This document shows positions 18,558 through 26,483 of a stretch of DNA of 46,743 bases, piece by piece (position 1 is the stretch's first letter; each line of letters starts with the position of its first letter). The position numbers were made by a program, and so were the translations under genes. Source of the stretch: Streptomyces anandii JCM 4720 (GTDB taxonomy: Bacteria; Actinomycetota; Actinomycetes; Streptomycetales; Streptomycetaceae); the NCBI RefSeq assembly GCF_014650655.1, contig NZ_BMVJ01000003.1, forward strand, positions 296,361 to 343,103, given 5' to 3'. A model generated the notes under the pieces. The model did not search any database, had not been told where the DNA came from, and saw only the letters and a list, made by a program, of their open reading frames with translations.

Positions 18558-19780
18558 CGCTTCTCCTCCTGGTTCCTCAGGGGCAGTACGGCCAGCACCC
18601 GCCAGCCGCCGCCGGGCCGTTCACCGGCGTCGATGGTGCCACCGAGCGCGGCGGCCCGCTCCCGCATCCCGGCCAGCCCGTTGCCGCTGCCGCCCGCGTC
18701 CGCGCCGGTTGCCGGCCCGTCGTCGTCGATACGCAGCCGCAGCGTGCCGCCCTCGTGCGCGATGCGCACCCGGGCGCGCCGGGAGCCCGAGTGCCGCACG
18801 ACGTTGGTGAGCGCCTCCTGGACGATGCGGAAGGCGGCGAGGTCGGCACCGGGCGGCAGCGGGGGCGCCTCGCCCTCCACCTCGACGGTGAGTCCGGCGC
18901 CGGCCGCCTGTTCCACCAACTCGGGCAGCCGGCCGAGGCCGGGCGCCGGGGCGCGCGGGGCGGCGCCGGGGGCGCGCAGGGTGTCGAGCACCTGGCGCAC
19001 CTCACCGAGCGCCTCCTTGCTGGCGGCCTTGATGGTGGTGAGCGCGGTGCGCGCCTGCTCGGGGTCGGTGTCCAGGAGCGCGAGCCCGACGCCGGCCTGG
19101 ACGTTGATGACGGAGATGCTGTGGGCGAGGACGTCGTGCAGTTCGCGGGCGATCCGCAGCCGTTCCTCGTCGGCGCGCCGCCGGGCGGCGGCAGCCCGCT
19201 CGGCGCGCTCCCTCGCCCACTGCTCGCGGCGGATCCGGGCGAGCTCGGAGACGGCGAGGAGCGCCACCACCCAGGTGGCGATGACGAGTTGCTGCCCCCA
19301 GGAGGAGGCGGTGTCGCCGGACGGGGGCAGCAGGCGGTAGAGCCGGAGGGCGATGAGCGCGTGCCCGGCCCACAGCGCACCGACGGCCGTCCAGGCGGCC
19401 CGGCGGTGCCCCGCCACCACCGCGCTGAAGCAGGCGACCACGACGGTGAGGAAGACCGGCCCGTACGGGTATCCCGCGGCGAAGTAGGCCAGGGTGGCCG
19501 CCGCGGTGCCGAAGACCACGAACACCGGGTACCGCTTGCGCCACAGCAGCAGCCCGGAGGTCACCAGGAGCAGCAGCACGGCGTAGACGTCCAGCGGCTC
19601 ACGGTGGCCGTGCTGGTTGCGGGCCGCGAAGGAGGAGCCGATGAGCACGAAAGCGGTGAGTACGACGGTGGACACCCACGGCCACCGGCCGCCCGGTCCT
19701 TCCTCGCCGCGACCTCGCCGTGCCGGCCCGGGCCGGCCCCACCCCGGCGGCCCGTCCCGGCGTATGCGCTGCTCTCCCAT
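18554..19780 (-). CDS. NarL-type sensor histidine kinase
   Basis: A 408-residue membrane kinase. After a Gly/Arg-rich cytoplasmic N-terminus come about five or six hydrophobic helices (roughly 33-180). A coiled coil rich in Arg/Ala follows, then the HisKA_3 dimerisation helix with phospho-His215 in RIARELHDVLAHSISVI, and an HATPase domain ending GSGNGLAGMRERAAALGG. It has no large extracellular loop, so the signal is probably sensed in the membrane. The ATG at 19780 was preferred because the region before it is not conserved-looking. It is paired with the overlapping response regulator. Confidence 0.88.
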   Translation of the reverse strand: MGEQRIRRDGPPGWGRPGPARRGRGEEGPGGRWPWVSTVVLTAFVLIGSSFAARNQHGHREPLDVYAVLLLLVTSGLLLWRKRYPVFVVFGTAAATLAYFAAGYPYGPVFLTVVVACFSAVVAGHRRAAWTAVGALWAGHALIALRLYRLLPPSGDTASSWGQQLVIATWVVALLAVSELARIRREQWARERAERAAAARRRADEERLRIARELHDVLAHSISVINVQAGVGLALLDTDPEQARTALTTIKAASKEALGEVRQVLDTLRAPGAAPRAPAPGLGRLPELVEQAAGAGLTVEVEGEAPPLPPGADLAAFRIVQEALTNVVRHSGSRRARVRIAHEGGTLRLRIDDDGPATGADAGGSGNGLAGMRERAAALGGTIDAGERPGGGWRVLAVLPLRNQEEKR

Positions 19781-19878
19781 GACGGCCACGCTAGACGGCC
19801 CCCGCCGCGGGGCGCGTCGGCCGCAGGAGGTGATCACCCGTACTCCCGGAGAAGTACACCGGGCGGGCCGGACCGAGC

Positions 19879-19950
19879 GGCCGGGGCGGACTCAAAGGCC
19901 GGGGCAGGCCGAAAAGCCGGGTCAGGCTGAAATGCCGGGTCAGGCTCGGC
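19879..19950. repeat. Four 18-bp tandem repeats
   Basis: Four consecutive 18-bp units lie in the gap between the histidine kinase gene and the TetR gene: 19879-19896, 19897-19914, 19915-19932 and 19933-19950. The core is GCCGGG(G/T)CAGGC(C/T)GAAA in units 2 and 3; the outer units are more diverged. No gene reads through the tract with family-like codons. Confidence 0.75.
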
Positions 19951-20009
19951 AGCCGTCCGGGGTCGGAGACAGGTCAGGATCGGAGGCCGCGCCAGGCTCG
20001 GGGGCAGGG

Positions 20010-20699
20010 TCAGTCCCGTAGGCCGATCGACCGCCCGAGCCTGGCGACCGCGTCCCGGAAGAAGGGTTCGCGGTCCTCCACGACCCGGTGGAACTGGCCG
20101 AACAGCTCGAAGCCGACCAGCCCGTACAGCTGCGCCCAGGCGGCGACCAGCGGGGCCGCCGCCTCCGGGGGCATGCCGGGGGCGAAGTCGGCCGTCATCC
20201 GCTCGGCCTCGGCCCGCAACTCGCCGGGGAGCGGGGGCGGGGTCAGGGCGCCGCGTTCGTGGGCGTCGCGGACGACGCCGATGAGGAGCAGGCCGACCCT
20301 GGCCGCCGCGGGGACGGTGGTCTGCGGCGCGACGTAACCGGGCACGGGCGAGCCGTAGATGAGGGCGTACTCGTGCGGATGCGCGAGCGCCCAGCCGCGC
20401 ACCGCCACACACACGGCGGTCCAGCGCACGGCCGGGATCTCGTCGGCGACCGCCTCGTGGGCCTCCTCCGCGGCGGCCCCCAGGGAGTCGTAGGCGTCGA
20501 TGATGAGGGCGGTCAGCAGGTCGTCGCGGCTGGGGAAGTACCGGTACAGCGCGGAGGACACCATGCCGAGGGCGCGGGCCACGGCGCGCAGCGAGAGTTT
20601 CGCGGCGCCCTCGGCCGCGAGCTGTCTGCGGGCCTCGTCCTTGATCGCGGCGGTGATCTCCGTCCTGGCCCGGGCGCGGGCTCCCTGTGGGGTGTTCAT
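20010..20699 (-). CDS. TetR/AcrR-family regulator with WHG-type ligand domain
   Basis: A 229-residue regulator with an N-terminal HTH at about 12-58 (TEITAAIKDEARRQLAAEG, then SLRAVARALGMVSSALYRYF, then PSRDDLLTALI). The C-terminal half (AVCVAVRGWALAHPHEYALI, then YGLVGFELFGQF) is of the TetR_C_33/WHG type. It is divergent from the F420-type oxidoreductase gene. The shared intergenic region carries two identical AGAGCA-N-TGCTCT palindromes, so it most likely represses both itself and the oxidoreductase. The start is the ATG at 20699; the longer frame would run through one of the operators. Confidence 0.88.
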   Translation of the reverse strand: MNTPQGARARARTEITAAIKDEARRQLAAEGAAKLSLRAVARALGMVSSALYRYFPSRDDLLTALIIDAYDSLGAAAEEAHEAVADEIPAVRWTAVCVAVRGWALAHPHEYALIYGSPVPGYVAPQTTVPAAARVGLLLIGVVRDAHERGALTPPPLPGELRAEAERMTADFAPGMPPEAAAPLVAAWAQLYGLVGFELFGQFHRVVEDREPFFRDAVARLGRSIGLRD

Positions 20700-20740
20700 G
20701 GGAAGAGTGTTCCACGATTTCGGAGCACCGCACACAAATG

Positions 20741-20753
20741 AGAGCACTGCTCT
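20741..20753. promoter_or_regulatory. TetR operator, copy 1
   Basis: AGAGCACTGCTCT is a perfect inverted repeat (AGAGCA/TGCTCT around one central base) 41 bp upstream of the tetR start. The identical sequence recurs at 20794-20806. Confidence 0.65.
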
Positions 20754-20792
20754 TGCCATGGAGCACCGATCCGGCGCACACTGTTCTCAACC

Positions 20793-20807
20793 GAGAGCAC
20801 TGCTCTC
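20793..20807. promoter_or_regulatory. TetR operator, copy 2
   Basis: GAGAGCACTGCTCTC is the same palindrome as copy 1 with one more matched pair. It lies 19 bp upstream of the oxidoreductase ATG, with 53 bp between the two centres, about five helical turns. Confidence 0.65.
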
Positions 20808-20826
20808 CCAACCAGTGGGGGTCACC

Positions 20827-21306
20827 ATGTCGCCGGCTTCGTCTTCCTCGTCGTCCTCTCCGTCGCCGTACTACCTCAAGGGCAGCCCGATGACCGTCCG
20901 GCTCAACGGCGTCATCGGCTGGCTGGCCCGGCACGGGATCAGCCTCGCGGGCTCGGCGGAGCTGTCCGTGCCCGGCCGCAAGAGCGGCAAGCCGCAGCGG
21001 ATCCCCGTCAACCCGCACACGTACGGCGGCGAGCAGTTCCTCGTCTCGGCCCGCGGCCACTCCCAGTGGGTGCGCAACATGCGTGCCGCGGGCGGCGGCG
21101 AACTGCGGGTGGGCCGCAAGGTCCGCGCCTTCACCGCGGTGGAGCTGTCCGAGGCCGAGAAGCTCCCCGTGCTGCGGACCTACCTGGAGAAGTGGGGCTG
21201 GGAGGTCAACCAGTACTTCCAGGGCGTGACGGCCAAGTCCTCCGACGAGGAGATCGCCGCGTCCGCCGGCGACCACCCCGTCTTCCGGATCACGGTCAGG
21301 GACTGA
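20827..21306 (+). CDS. Nitroreductase-family deazaflavin (F420)-dependent oxidoreductase
   Basis: A 159-residue protein of the DUF385/deazaflavin-dependent nitroreductase family. After a Ser-rich start, GSAELSVPGRKSGKPQRIPV (about 38-57) is the family's cofactor-phosphate loop. QFLVSARGHSQWVRNMRAAG (about 67-86) and LRVGRKVRAFTAVEL follow as expected. Members bind F420 with a split beta-barrel fold and reduce quinones, nitro compounds or enones. It is controlled by the divergent TetR gene (inferred from twin operators). The 3' end overlaps the convergent reductase gene by 11 bp. Confidence 0.85.
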   Translation: MSPASSSSSSSPSPYYLKGSPMTVRLNGVIGWLARHGISLAGSAELSVPGRKSGKPQRIPVNPHTYGGEQFLVSARGHSQWVRNMRAAGGGELRVGRKVRAFTAVELSEAEKLPVLRTYLEKWGWEVNQYFQGVTAKSSDEEIAASAGDHPVFRITVRD

Positions 21307-22549
21307 CCGCGTCCTCGGCGGCGGCCGGCGCGGACGGCGCGGTCCGCCGGTCCATCGCGGTCAGGGCGCGCTGGGCCATGGGGTGGGTGCGGACCAGCTC
21401 GCCCAGCGAGGTGGAGCCCTGCGTGATGTCCCGGAAGGCCCGCCAGGCGGGACGGAAGCCGGTCAGGGCGGCGTGGAAGAGGCCGGGACGACGCTCGAAC
21501 AGGGCCAGCATCCGCTTGCCGACGGACATCTCGACACCGAGGCCGGCCTTGACCGCGAAGGCGTAGTTCAGCGCCTGGCGGCGGGTGTCCACGGCGTCGT
21601 GCGCCTCCGCGATCCGCACCGCCCACTCCCCCGCGAGCCGCCCGGACCTGAGCGCGAAGGAGATGCCCTCGCGTGTCCACGGCTCCAGCAGTCCGGCCGC
21701 GTCCCCGCACACCAGCACGCGCCCGCGCGACAGCGGCGAGTCGTCGGCGCGGCAGCGGGTCAGATGGCCGGAGGAGATGCTCGGCTCGAAGCCGGCGAGG
21801 CCGAGCCGGGCGACGAAGTCCTCCAAGTACCGCTTGGTGGCGGCGCCTTCGCCACGGGCCGAGATCACGCCGACCGTCAGCGTGTCCCCCTTGGGGAACA
21901 CCCAGCCGTAACTGCCCGGCATGGGACCCCAGTCGATGAGGACCCGCCCCCGCCAGTCCTCCGCGACGGTCTCGGGCACCGGGATCTCCGCCTCCAGGCC
22001 GAGGTCGACCTGGTCCACCTTGACCCCGACGTGCGCCCCTATCCGGCCGGCGCTGCCGTCCGCGCCGACCACCGCCCGCGCCAGCACCGTCTCGCCGCCC
22101 TGGAGCACCACCGCGACCGTGCGCCGGTCCGGCACCGCCGAGCCGTGCTGCTCGACCCGGGAGACGGCCACGCCGGTACGCAGCTCGGCGCCCGCCTTCT
22201 GCGCGTGCTCGACCAGTTGCTGGTCGAACTCGGGCCGGTTGATCAGGCCGAACAGCATCCTCTTGGAGCGGCGGGTGCGGGTGAAACGGCCGTTGTGGGA
22301 GAACGTCACCGCGTGCACGCGGTCCTTCAGCGGCAGCTCGAAACCGGGCGGCAGCGCGTCGCGCGAGGGGCCGATGATGCCGCCGCCGCAGGTCTTGTAC
22401 CGGGGCAGCTCCGCCTTCTCCAGCAGCAGCACGCGCCGCCCCGCGACCGCCGCCGCGTAGGCGGCCGAGGCCCCCGCGGGTCCCGCGCCCACCACGACGA
22501 CGTCCCACACCTGCCGCACGTCGTCCGCCGAAGAGTTCTCGCTGCTCAC
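21296..22549 (-). CDS. Geranylgeranyl-reductase-family FAD-dependent oxidoreductase
   Basis: A 417-residue flavoprotein. The N-terminal dinucleotide-binding motif is VVVVGAGPAGASAAYAAAVA, followed by LEKAELPRYKTCGGGI, a hallmark of geranylgeranyl reductases. The second FAD motif is GRVLVCGDAAGLLEPWTREG, near residue 285. In bacteria such enzymes saturate isoprenoid chains, for example the menaquinone side chain. The C-terminal 25 residues are Ala/Pro-rich. It is convergent with the F420-type oxidoreductase gene. I see no isoprenoid biosynthesis gene nearby, so the exact substrate is open. Confidence 0.85.
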   Translation of the reverse strand: MSSENSSADDVRQVWDVVVVGAGPAGASAAYAAAVAGRRVLLLEKAELPRYKTCGGGIIGPSRDALPPGFELPLKDRVHAVTFSHNGRFTRTRRSKRMLFGLINRPEFDQQLVEHAQKAGAELRTGVAVSRVEQHGSAVPDRRTVAVVLQGGETVLARAVVGADGSAGRIGAHVGVKVDQVDLGLEAEIPVPETVAEDWRGRVLIDWGPMPGSYGWVFPKGDTLTVGVISARGEGAATKRYLEDFVARLGLAGFEPSISSGHLTRCRADDSPLSRGRVLVCGDAAGLLEPWTREGISFALRSGRLAGEWAVRIAEAHDAVDTRRQALNYAFAVKAGLGVEMSVGKRMLALFERRPGLFHAALTGFRPAWRAFRDITQGSTSLGELVRTHPMAQRALTAMDRRTAPSAPAAAEDAVSP

Positions 22550-22765
22550 GATGGTCTACCGCTCCCGATCAAGCCGCTCGCTGCTGCTGTCTCCCGCATC
22601 CTACGGCGGCCCCGGCCGGTGACCGCTGTGGGAGGATCGGCAGCGTATGCGCACCACACACCGGGACGCGCCTACGCTGACCCGGTCATCCGGAACACCC
22701 AGGTGCCCGGAAGTACCACCCGAGGTACCCGCCGGCACCGAGTCGCACCTACGAGGAGCGTGCCC

Positions 22766-24118
22766 ATGTCGTCGCATCCGGTCGCCGAGACCGTCGCCTC
22801 CCTGATACCCAGGGCCCGGGCCGAGCTCGCCGAGCTGGTGGCCTTCAAGTCGGTGGCGGACTTCGACCAGTACCCGCGGAGCGAGAGCGAGGGCGCCGCG
22901 AACTGGGTCGCCGACGCGCTGCGCGCCGAGGGCTTCACCGATGTGGCGCTGCTCGACACGCCGGACGGCACCCAGTCGGTGTACGGCTTCCTGCCCGGCC
23001 CCGAGGGCGCGCGGACCGTCCTGCTGTACGCCCACTACGACGTGCAGCCGCCGCTGGACGAGGCCGGCTGGGACACGCCGCCCTTCGAGCTGACCGAGCG
23101 CGACGGCCGCTGGTACGGGCGCGGGGCCGCGGACTGCAAGGGCGGGATCATCATGCACCTGCTCGCGCTGCGCGCCCTGAAGGCCAACGGCGGCGTACCG
23201 GTGCACATCAAGGTGATCGCGGAGGGCTCCGAGGAGCAGGGCACGGGCGGCCTGGAGCGCTACGCGGAGGAGCACCCCGAACTGCTGCGCGCCGACACCA
23301 TCGTGATCGGCGACGCGGGCAACTTCCGCGTCGGACTGCCCACGGTCACCACCACCCTGCGCGGCATGACGCTCGTCCGCGCCCAGGTCGACACGCTCCA
23401 GGGCAACCTGCACTCCGGCCAGTTCGGCGGCGCCGCGCCGGACGCGCTCGCGGCGCTGATCCGTGCCCTGGACTCGCTGCGCGCCGAGGACGGCTCCACG
23501 ACCGTCGACGGCCTGCCCGGCGGGGCCGCGTGGGAGGGGCTGCAGTACGACGAGGAGCAGTTCCGCAAGGACGCCAAGGTGCTCGACGGCGTGGAGCTGA
23601 TCGGCTCGGGCACGGTCGCCGACCGCATCTGGGCGCGGCCGGCCGTCACCGTCCTCGGCATCGACTGCCCGCCCGTCGTCGGCGCCACCCCCTCGGTGCA
23701 GGCGAGTGCCCGCGCCCTGATCAGCCTGCGCGTGCCGCCGGGCGTCGACGCGGCCGAGGCGACCAAGCTGCTCCAGGCCCACCTGGAGGCCCACACCCCG
23801 TGGGGCGCCCGGGTGCGCACCGAGCAGATCGGCCAGGGCCAGGCCTTCCGCGCCGACACCACCAGCCCCGCCTACCGCGCCATGGCCGACGCGATGGCCG
23901 TCGCCTACCCGGGCGAGCGGATGCAGTACGCGGGCCAGGGCGGCTCCATCCCGCTGTGCAACACCCTCGCCGCGCTGTACCCGGAGGCCGAGATCCTCCT
24001 CATCGGCCTGAGCGAGCCCGAGGCCCAGATCCACGCCGTCAACGAGAGCGTCTCCCCCGGGGAGTTGGAGCGCCTGTCGGCCACGGAGGCCCTCTTCCTC
24101 CTCAACTACGCGGGCTGA
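22766..24118 (+). CDS. M20-family metallo-dipeptidase
   Basis: A 450-residue dipeptidase of the M20/ArgE/DapE family. The zinc ligands are visible: His90 and catalytic Asp92 in LLYAHYDVQP, bridging Asp123 in GRGAADCKGG, Glu156/Glu157 in AEGSEEQGTGG, Asp near 183 in VIGDAGNFR, and the last His in QIHAVNESV near 426. LHSGQFGGAAPD marks the dimerisation-lid domain. It should cleave small peptides in the cytoplasm. ACGAGGAGCG supplies a ribosome binding site for the ATG at 22766. It appears to be a single-gene unit followed by a stem-loop. Confidence 0.9.
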   Translation: MSSHPVAETVASLIPRARAELAELVAFKSVADFDQYPRSESEGAANWVADALRAEGFTDVALLDTPDGTQSVYGFLPGPEGARTVLLYAHYDVQPPLDEAGWDTPPFELTERDGRWYGRGAADCKGGIIMHLLALRALKANGGVPVHIKVIAEGSEEQGTGGLERYAEEHPELLRADTIVIGDAGNFRVGLPTVTTTLRGMTLVRAQVDTLQGNLHSGQFGGAAPDALAALIRALDSLRAEDGSTTVDGLPGGAAWEGLQYDEEQFRKDAKVLDGVELIGSGTVADRIWARPAVTVLGIDCPPVVGATPSVQASARALISLRVPPGVDAAEATKLLQAHLEAHTPWGARVRTEQIGQGQAFRADTTSPAYRAMADAMAVAYPGERMQYAGQGGSIPLCNTLAALYPEAEILLIGLSEPEAQIHAVNESVSPGELERLSATEALFLLNYAG

Positions 24119-24135
24119 AACGGCCGTCGGCGGCT

Positions 24136-24184
24136 CGCGGGGGGCTGCACGCCACGGGAGGCGGCGGGGCAGCCCCCTCGCGGA
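24136..24184 (+). terminator. Stem-loop after the dipeptidase gene
   Basis: GGGGGCTGC (24140-24148) pairs with GCAGCCCCC (24169-24177), extended by CGCG pairs with one bulge. It begins about 20 bp after the stop codon. Confidence 0.5.
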
Positions 24185-24358
24185 CGAACAGCCACTCCGG
24201 GGCACGCCGGGGCCGGAAGCGGGCGCCGCTTGACAGCGGTGCCGGACAGCAGCGCGCCTGAACGGCGGCCTACCGGACGGCCTGCACTCGCGGGCCGCGG
24301 CAGCGGCACGGGCCGGGATCGGCGGCTGCCCCGGGCCCGGTCCAGCACGCCAGGGACG

Positions 24359-24660
24359 GCGACCGACCCCGCGCCCGGGAACCCGCCGACGGCGACCGGC
24401 CCGGGCCACGGACGGCGACCAACCCAGTGGCTGGGGACCCGCCGACGGCGAAGGGCCCGAGCCACGGATGACGACCGACCCCGCGCCGGGGGACGCGCCG
24501 GCGGCGACCGGCCCGGGCCACCAACGACGACCGACCCCGCGCTGGGGGAACGCGCCGACGGCAGCCGGTCCCGAGCCACCGATGGCGGCCGACCCGGCGC
24601 CCGAGGATCCGCCGACGGCGCGGCCGGTTCCGGGCCAGGAATGGCGGCCGACCCGGTGCC
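24359..24660. repeat. About five degenerate 57-bp tandem repeats in a 690-bp gene-free stretch
   Basis: The gap 24119-24808 holds no convincing gene. It contains imperfect units that begin near 24359, 24415, 24472, 24529, 24586 and (partial) 24645. Each follows the pattern CGACCGACCCCGCGC, then GCCGACGGCGACCGG, then CCCGGGCCACGGA. The unit length of about 57 bp is a multiple of three, but none of the six frames shows a recognisable domain or start signal. It is probably non-coding or decayed. Confidence 0.6.
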
Positions 24661-24808
24661 GGGGCATGCGGGCCGTGGCGCGGGCGGGCGGCGGTGTCCG
24701 GGCCCTGGTCGGCGGCGTCACCCGTGGGGACGGCCCTCCGCCGGAGGCGCGCGCCGAGGGGGCGGCTTCCGGGCCGGAGTTCGAAGCGGCACCGCGGATC
24801 GCGGCCGG

Positions 24809-25849
24809 TCAGCCGACCGGCACGCCCGCTTCCAGGTACAGGGCGGCGCCCCGTTCGCGGGCACGGAGGGCCCAGCGCAGGCGTTCGTAGCGCACGGGCG
24901 GGAGGAGGTCGGCGGCCTCCCGCTCGGTGACGAAGCGGCAGTCCCGCAGTTCGGGCCCCGGCAGCAACAGCCGTCCGGCGGCGGCCGAGTCGAGCCGGCC
25001 GCCGTCGAAGAGCAGGCGCAGGCCGCCGTATCCGGGCGGCGCCGGCGGCTCCCAGTCGACGACGAGCAGCCGGGGCACGTCGGCCAGGCGTATCCCGGTC
25101 TCCTCGGCGACCTCGCGCATACCGGCTCGCGCGGGAGCCTCGCCGGGCTCGACGACACCGCCGGGGAACTCCCAGCCGGCCTTGTAGGTGGGGTCGACGA
25201 GCAGCACGCGGTCGTGCTCGTCGAAGAGCAGGACGCCGGAGGCCACCGTCTCCGCCGTGGGCTCGGGGGTCTGCACGATGTCGCACACGGGCACCGTCCC
25301 GCTCCCCACCGCCTCGGCTATCCGGACGGCCGTGGCGTACGGCGTGAGCGCACTGGTGTCCACGAGGTGGGCGTCGGAGGCCAGCCAGGAGGCGAGGGCC
25401 GCGCGGTAGGGCTCGATGTGGTCGTAGGACCACTGGCGCATCCGCATCTCGCCGTCCGGGAGGTCGGGCGGGACCTCCCGGCCCCCTATTCGCTCGCGCA
25501 GGATCGTTTCGGCCGGGGCGAGCAGGATGTGCCGGACGCCGATGCGGCGCGCGGCGAGACCGCCGAAGATCTCGTCGCGGTACTCCTGGCGCAGCAGGGT
25601 CATGGGGACCACGAGGGTGCCGCCCAGCTCGGCGAGCATCGCGGCCGCCGTGTCGATCACCAGCCGCCGCCAGATCGGCAGGTCCTGGTAGTCGCCGACC
25701 TCGGCCAGACGCTTGGCCGGCAGCAGGTGCGGGAGCGCTCCACCAATGACTTCGGGGTCGAAGAGCGTGCTGTTCGGGATCAGCTCGATCAGTTCCCGTG
25801 CGGTGGTCGTCTTTCCCGCACCGAACGCGCCGTTGATCCAGACGATCAC
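24809..25849 (-). CDS. Fusion of P-loop (AAA_33-type) kinase and Nudix hydrolase
   Basis: A 346-residue protein with two domains. Residues 1-185 form a small P-loop ATPase/kinase: Walker [10 protein letters not shown] (7-15), and a lid-like region rich in Arg around 115-145. Residues 195-346 form a Nudix hydrolase whose box [20 protein letters not shown] then TGI (231-253) is complete (Gx5Ex7REUxEExGU). The GTG start at 25849 is supported by AGGGGGA just upstream. P-loop domains of this kind phosphorylate small molecules or RNA ends, and Nudix enzymes hydrolyse nucleoside diphosphates linked to a group X. The fusion suggests sequential handling of one metabolite, but the substrate cannot be read from sequence. 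Confidence 0.85.
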   Translation of the reverse strand: MIVWINGAFGAGKTTTARELIELIPNSTLFDPEVIGGALPHLLPAKRLAEVGDYQDLPIWRRLVIDTAAAMLAELGGTLVVPMTLLRQEYRDEIFGGLAARRIGVRHILLAPAETILRERIGGREVPPDLPDGEMRMRQWSYDHIEPYRAALASWLASDAHLVDTSALTPYATAVRIAEAVGSGTVPVCDIVQTPEPTAETVASGVLLFDEHDRVLLVDPTYKAGWEFPGGVVEPGEAPARAGMREVAEETGIRLADVPRLLVVDWEPPAPPGYGGLRLLFDGGRLDSAAAGRLLLPGPELRDCRFVTEREAADLLPPVRYERLRWALRARERGAALYLEAGVPVG

Positions 25850-25964
25850 GTTTCCCCCTCTTCTGTTGGCCCCCTGTGGCTTGCCCGCTCCACCCTGCCA
25901 CGGAAACCAGCCCCAGTTGAGGGCGCCGCGCACGAGGACACCTGCCTCCTCACCGCGGGCATGC

Positions 25965-26003
25965 CACGGCGCCGGGGCCCTGCGGCAGGGCGCCGGCGCC
26001 GTG
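25965..26003. terminator. Long 18-bp stem-loop
   Basis: The arms 25965-25982 and 25986-26003 are complementary over 18 bp with one mismatch and a 3-nt loop (CGG). It lies 42 bp after the stop of the small secreted protein gene and about 116 bp upstream of the P-loop/Nudix gene, so it separates the two leftward units. Confidence 0.65.
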
Positions 26004-26044
26004 CGCGGCGGCGCTGTCTCAGCCGCCCCGCCCAGGGGACGGAC

Positions 26045-26239
26045 TCAGTCGCCCTGCCCCAGGGCGTCGTCGTCCATGGCGAGGCCGTCCTGGCCGACGA
26101 GGTGGTCGACGCTGCCCACGGTGTCCTTCACGTGCAGATCCCCGAGCGCGTCGTGACCTGCGGCGTGCGACGGGGTGACGGCGGCCACCACGAAACCGGT
26201 GGCGAGGGAGGCGAGGGCGAGCATGCTGCGCTTCTTCAT
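26045..26239 (-). CDS. Small secreted protein, function unknown
   Basis: A 64-residue protein with a clear signal peptide: MKKRSMLALASLATGFVVAA, then VTPSHAAG, with likely signal peptidase I cleavage after SHA (about residue 26). The mature part is only about 38 residues, acidic (DALGDLHVKDTVGSVDHLV), and without cysteine. I do not recognise a family. It is divergent from the alpha-galactosidase gene with 244 bp between them. The signal peptide and GC3 bias support a real gene; the ribosome binding site is weak. Confidence 0.65.
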   Translation of the reverse strand: MKKRSMLALASLATGFVVAAVTPSHAAGHDALGDLHVKDTVGSVDHLVGQDGLAMDDDALGQGD

Positions 26240-26483
26240 GCCCTGTCAACGCGGACGGGCGCCATTGGTCACGGTCCCGGCGAACCGCGAGGGGACCGGA
26301 ATCCGACGCGTCGGCACGCTTTCCAACAGAGTCGGACACGTCCTACCGTAAACGCGCACAGCTTGACGCGGACATGAAGCCACCGCAAGGCCGGTGCCGA
26401 CCACGGCAAGCCACGGCCGCACCGCGAAAGACCACAGCACCGCATCACCCCGCATCCCACGCGAGTCCGGAGGAACGTCGACC

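Noticed and set aside
24119..24808. A repeat-protein gene over the 57-bp repeats
   Set aside because: Frames are open on both strands because of GC bias, but none has a supported start, family residues, or a good ribosome binding site.
26394..26483. Earlier ATG for the alpha-galactosidase
   Set aside because: The extra 30 residues would precede the signal peptide; the ATG at 26484 has a good ribosome binding site.
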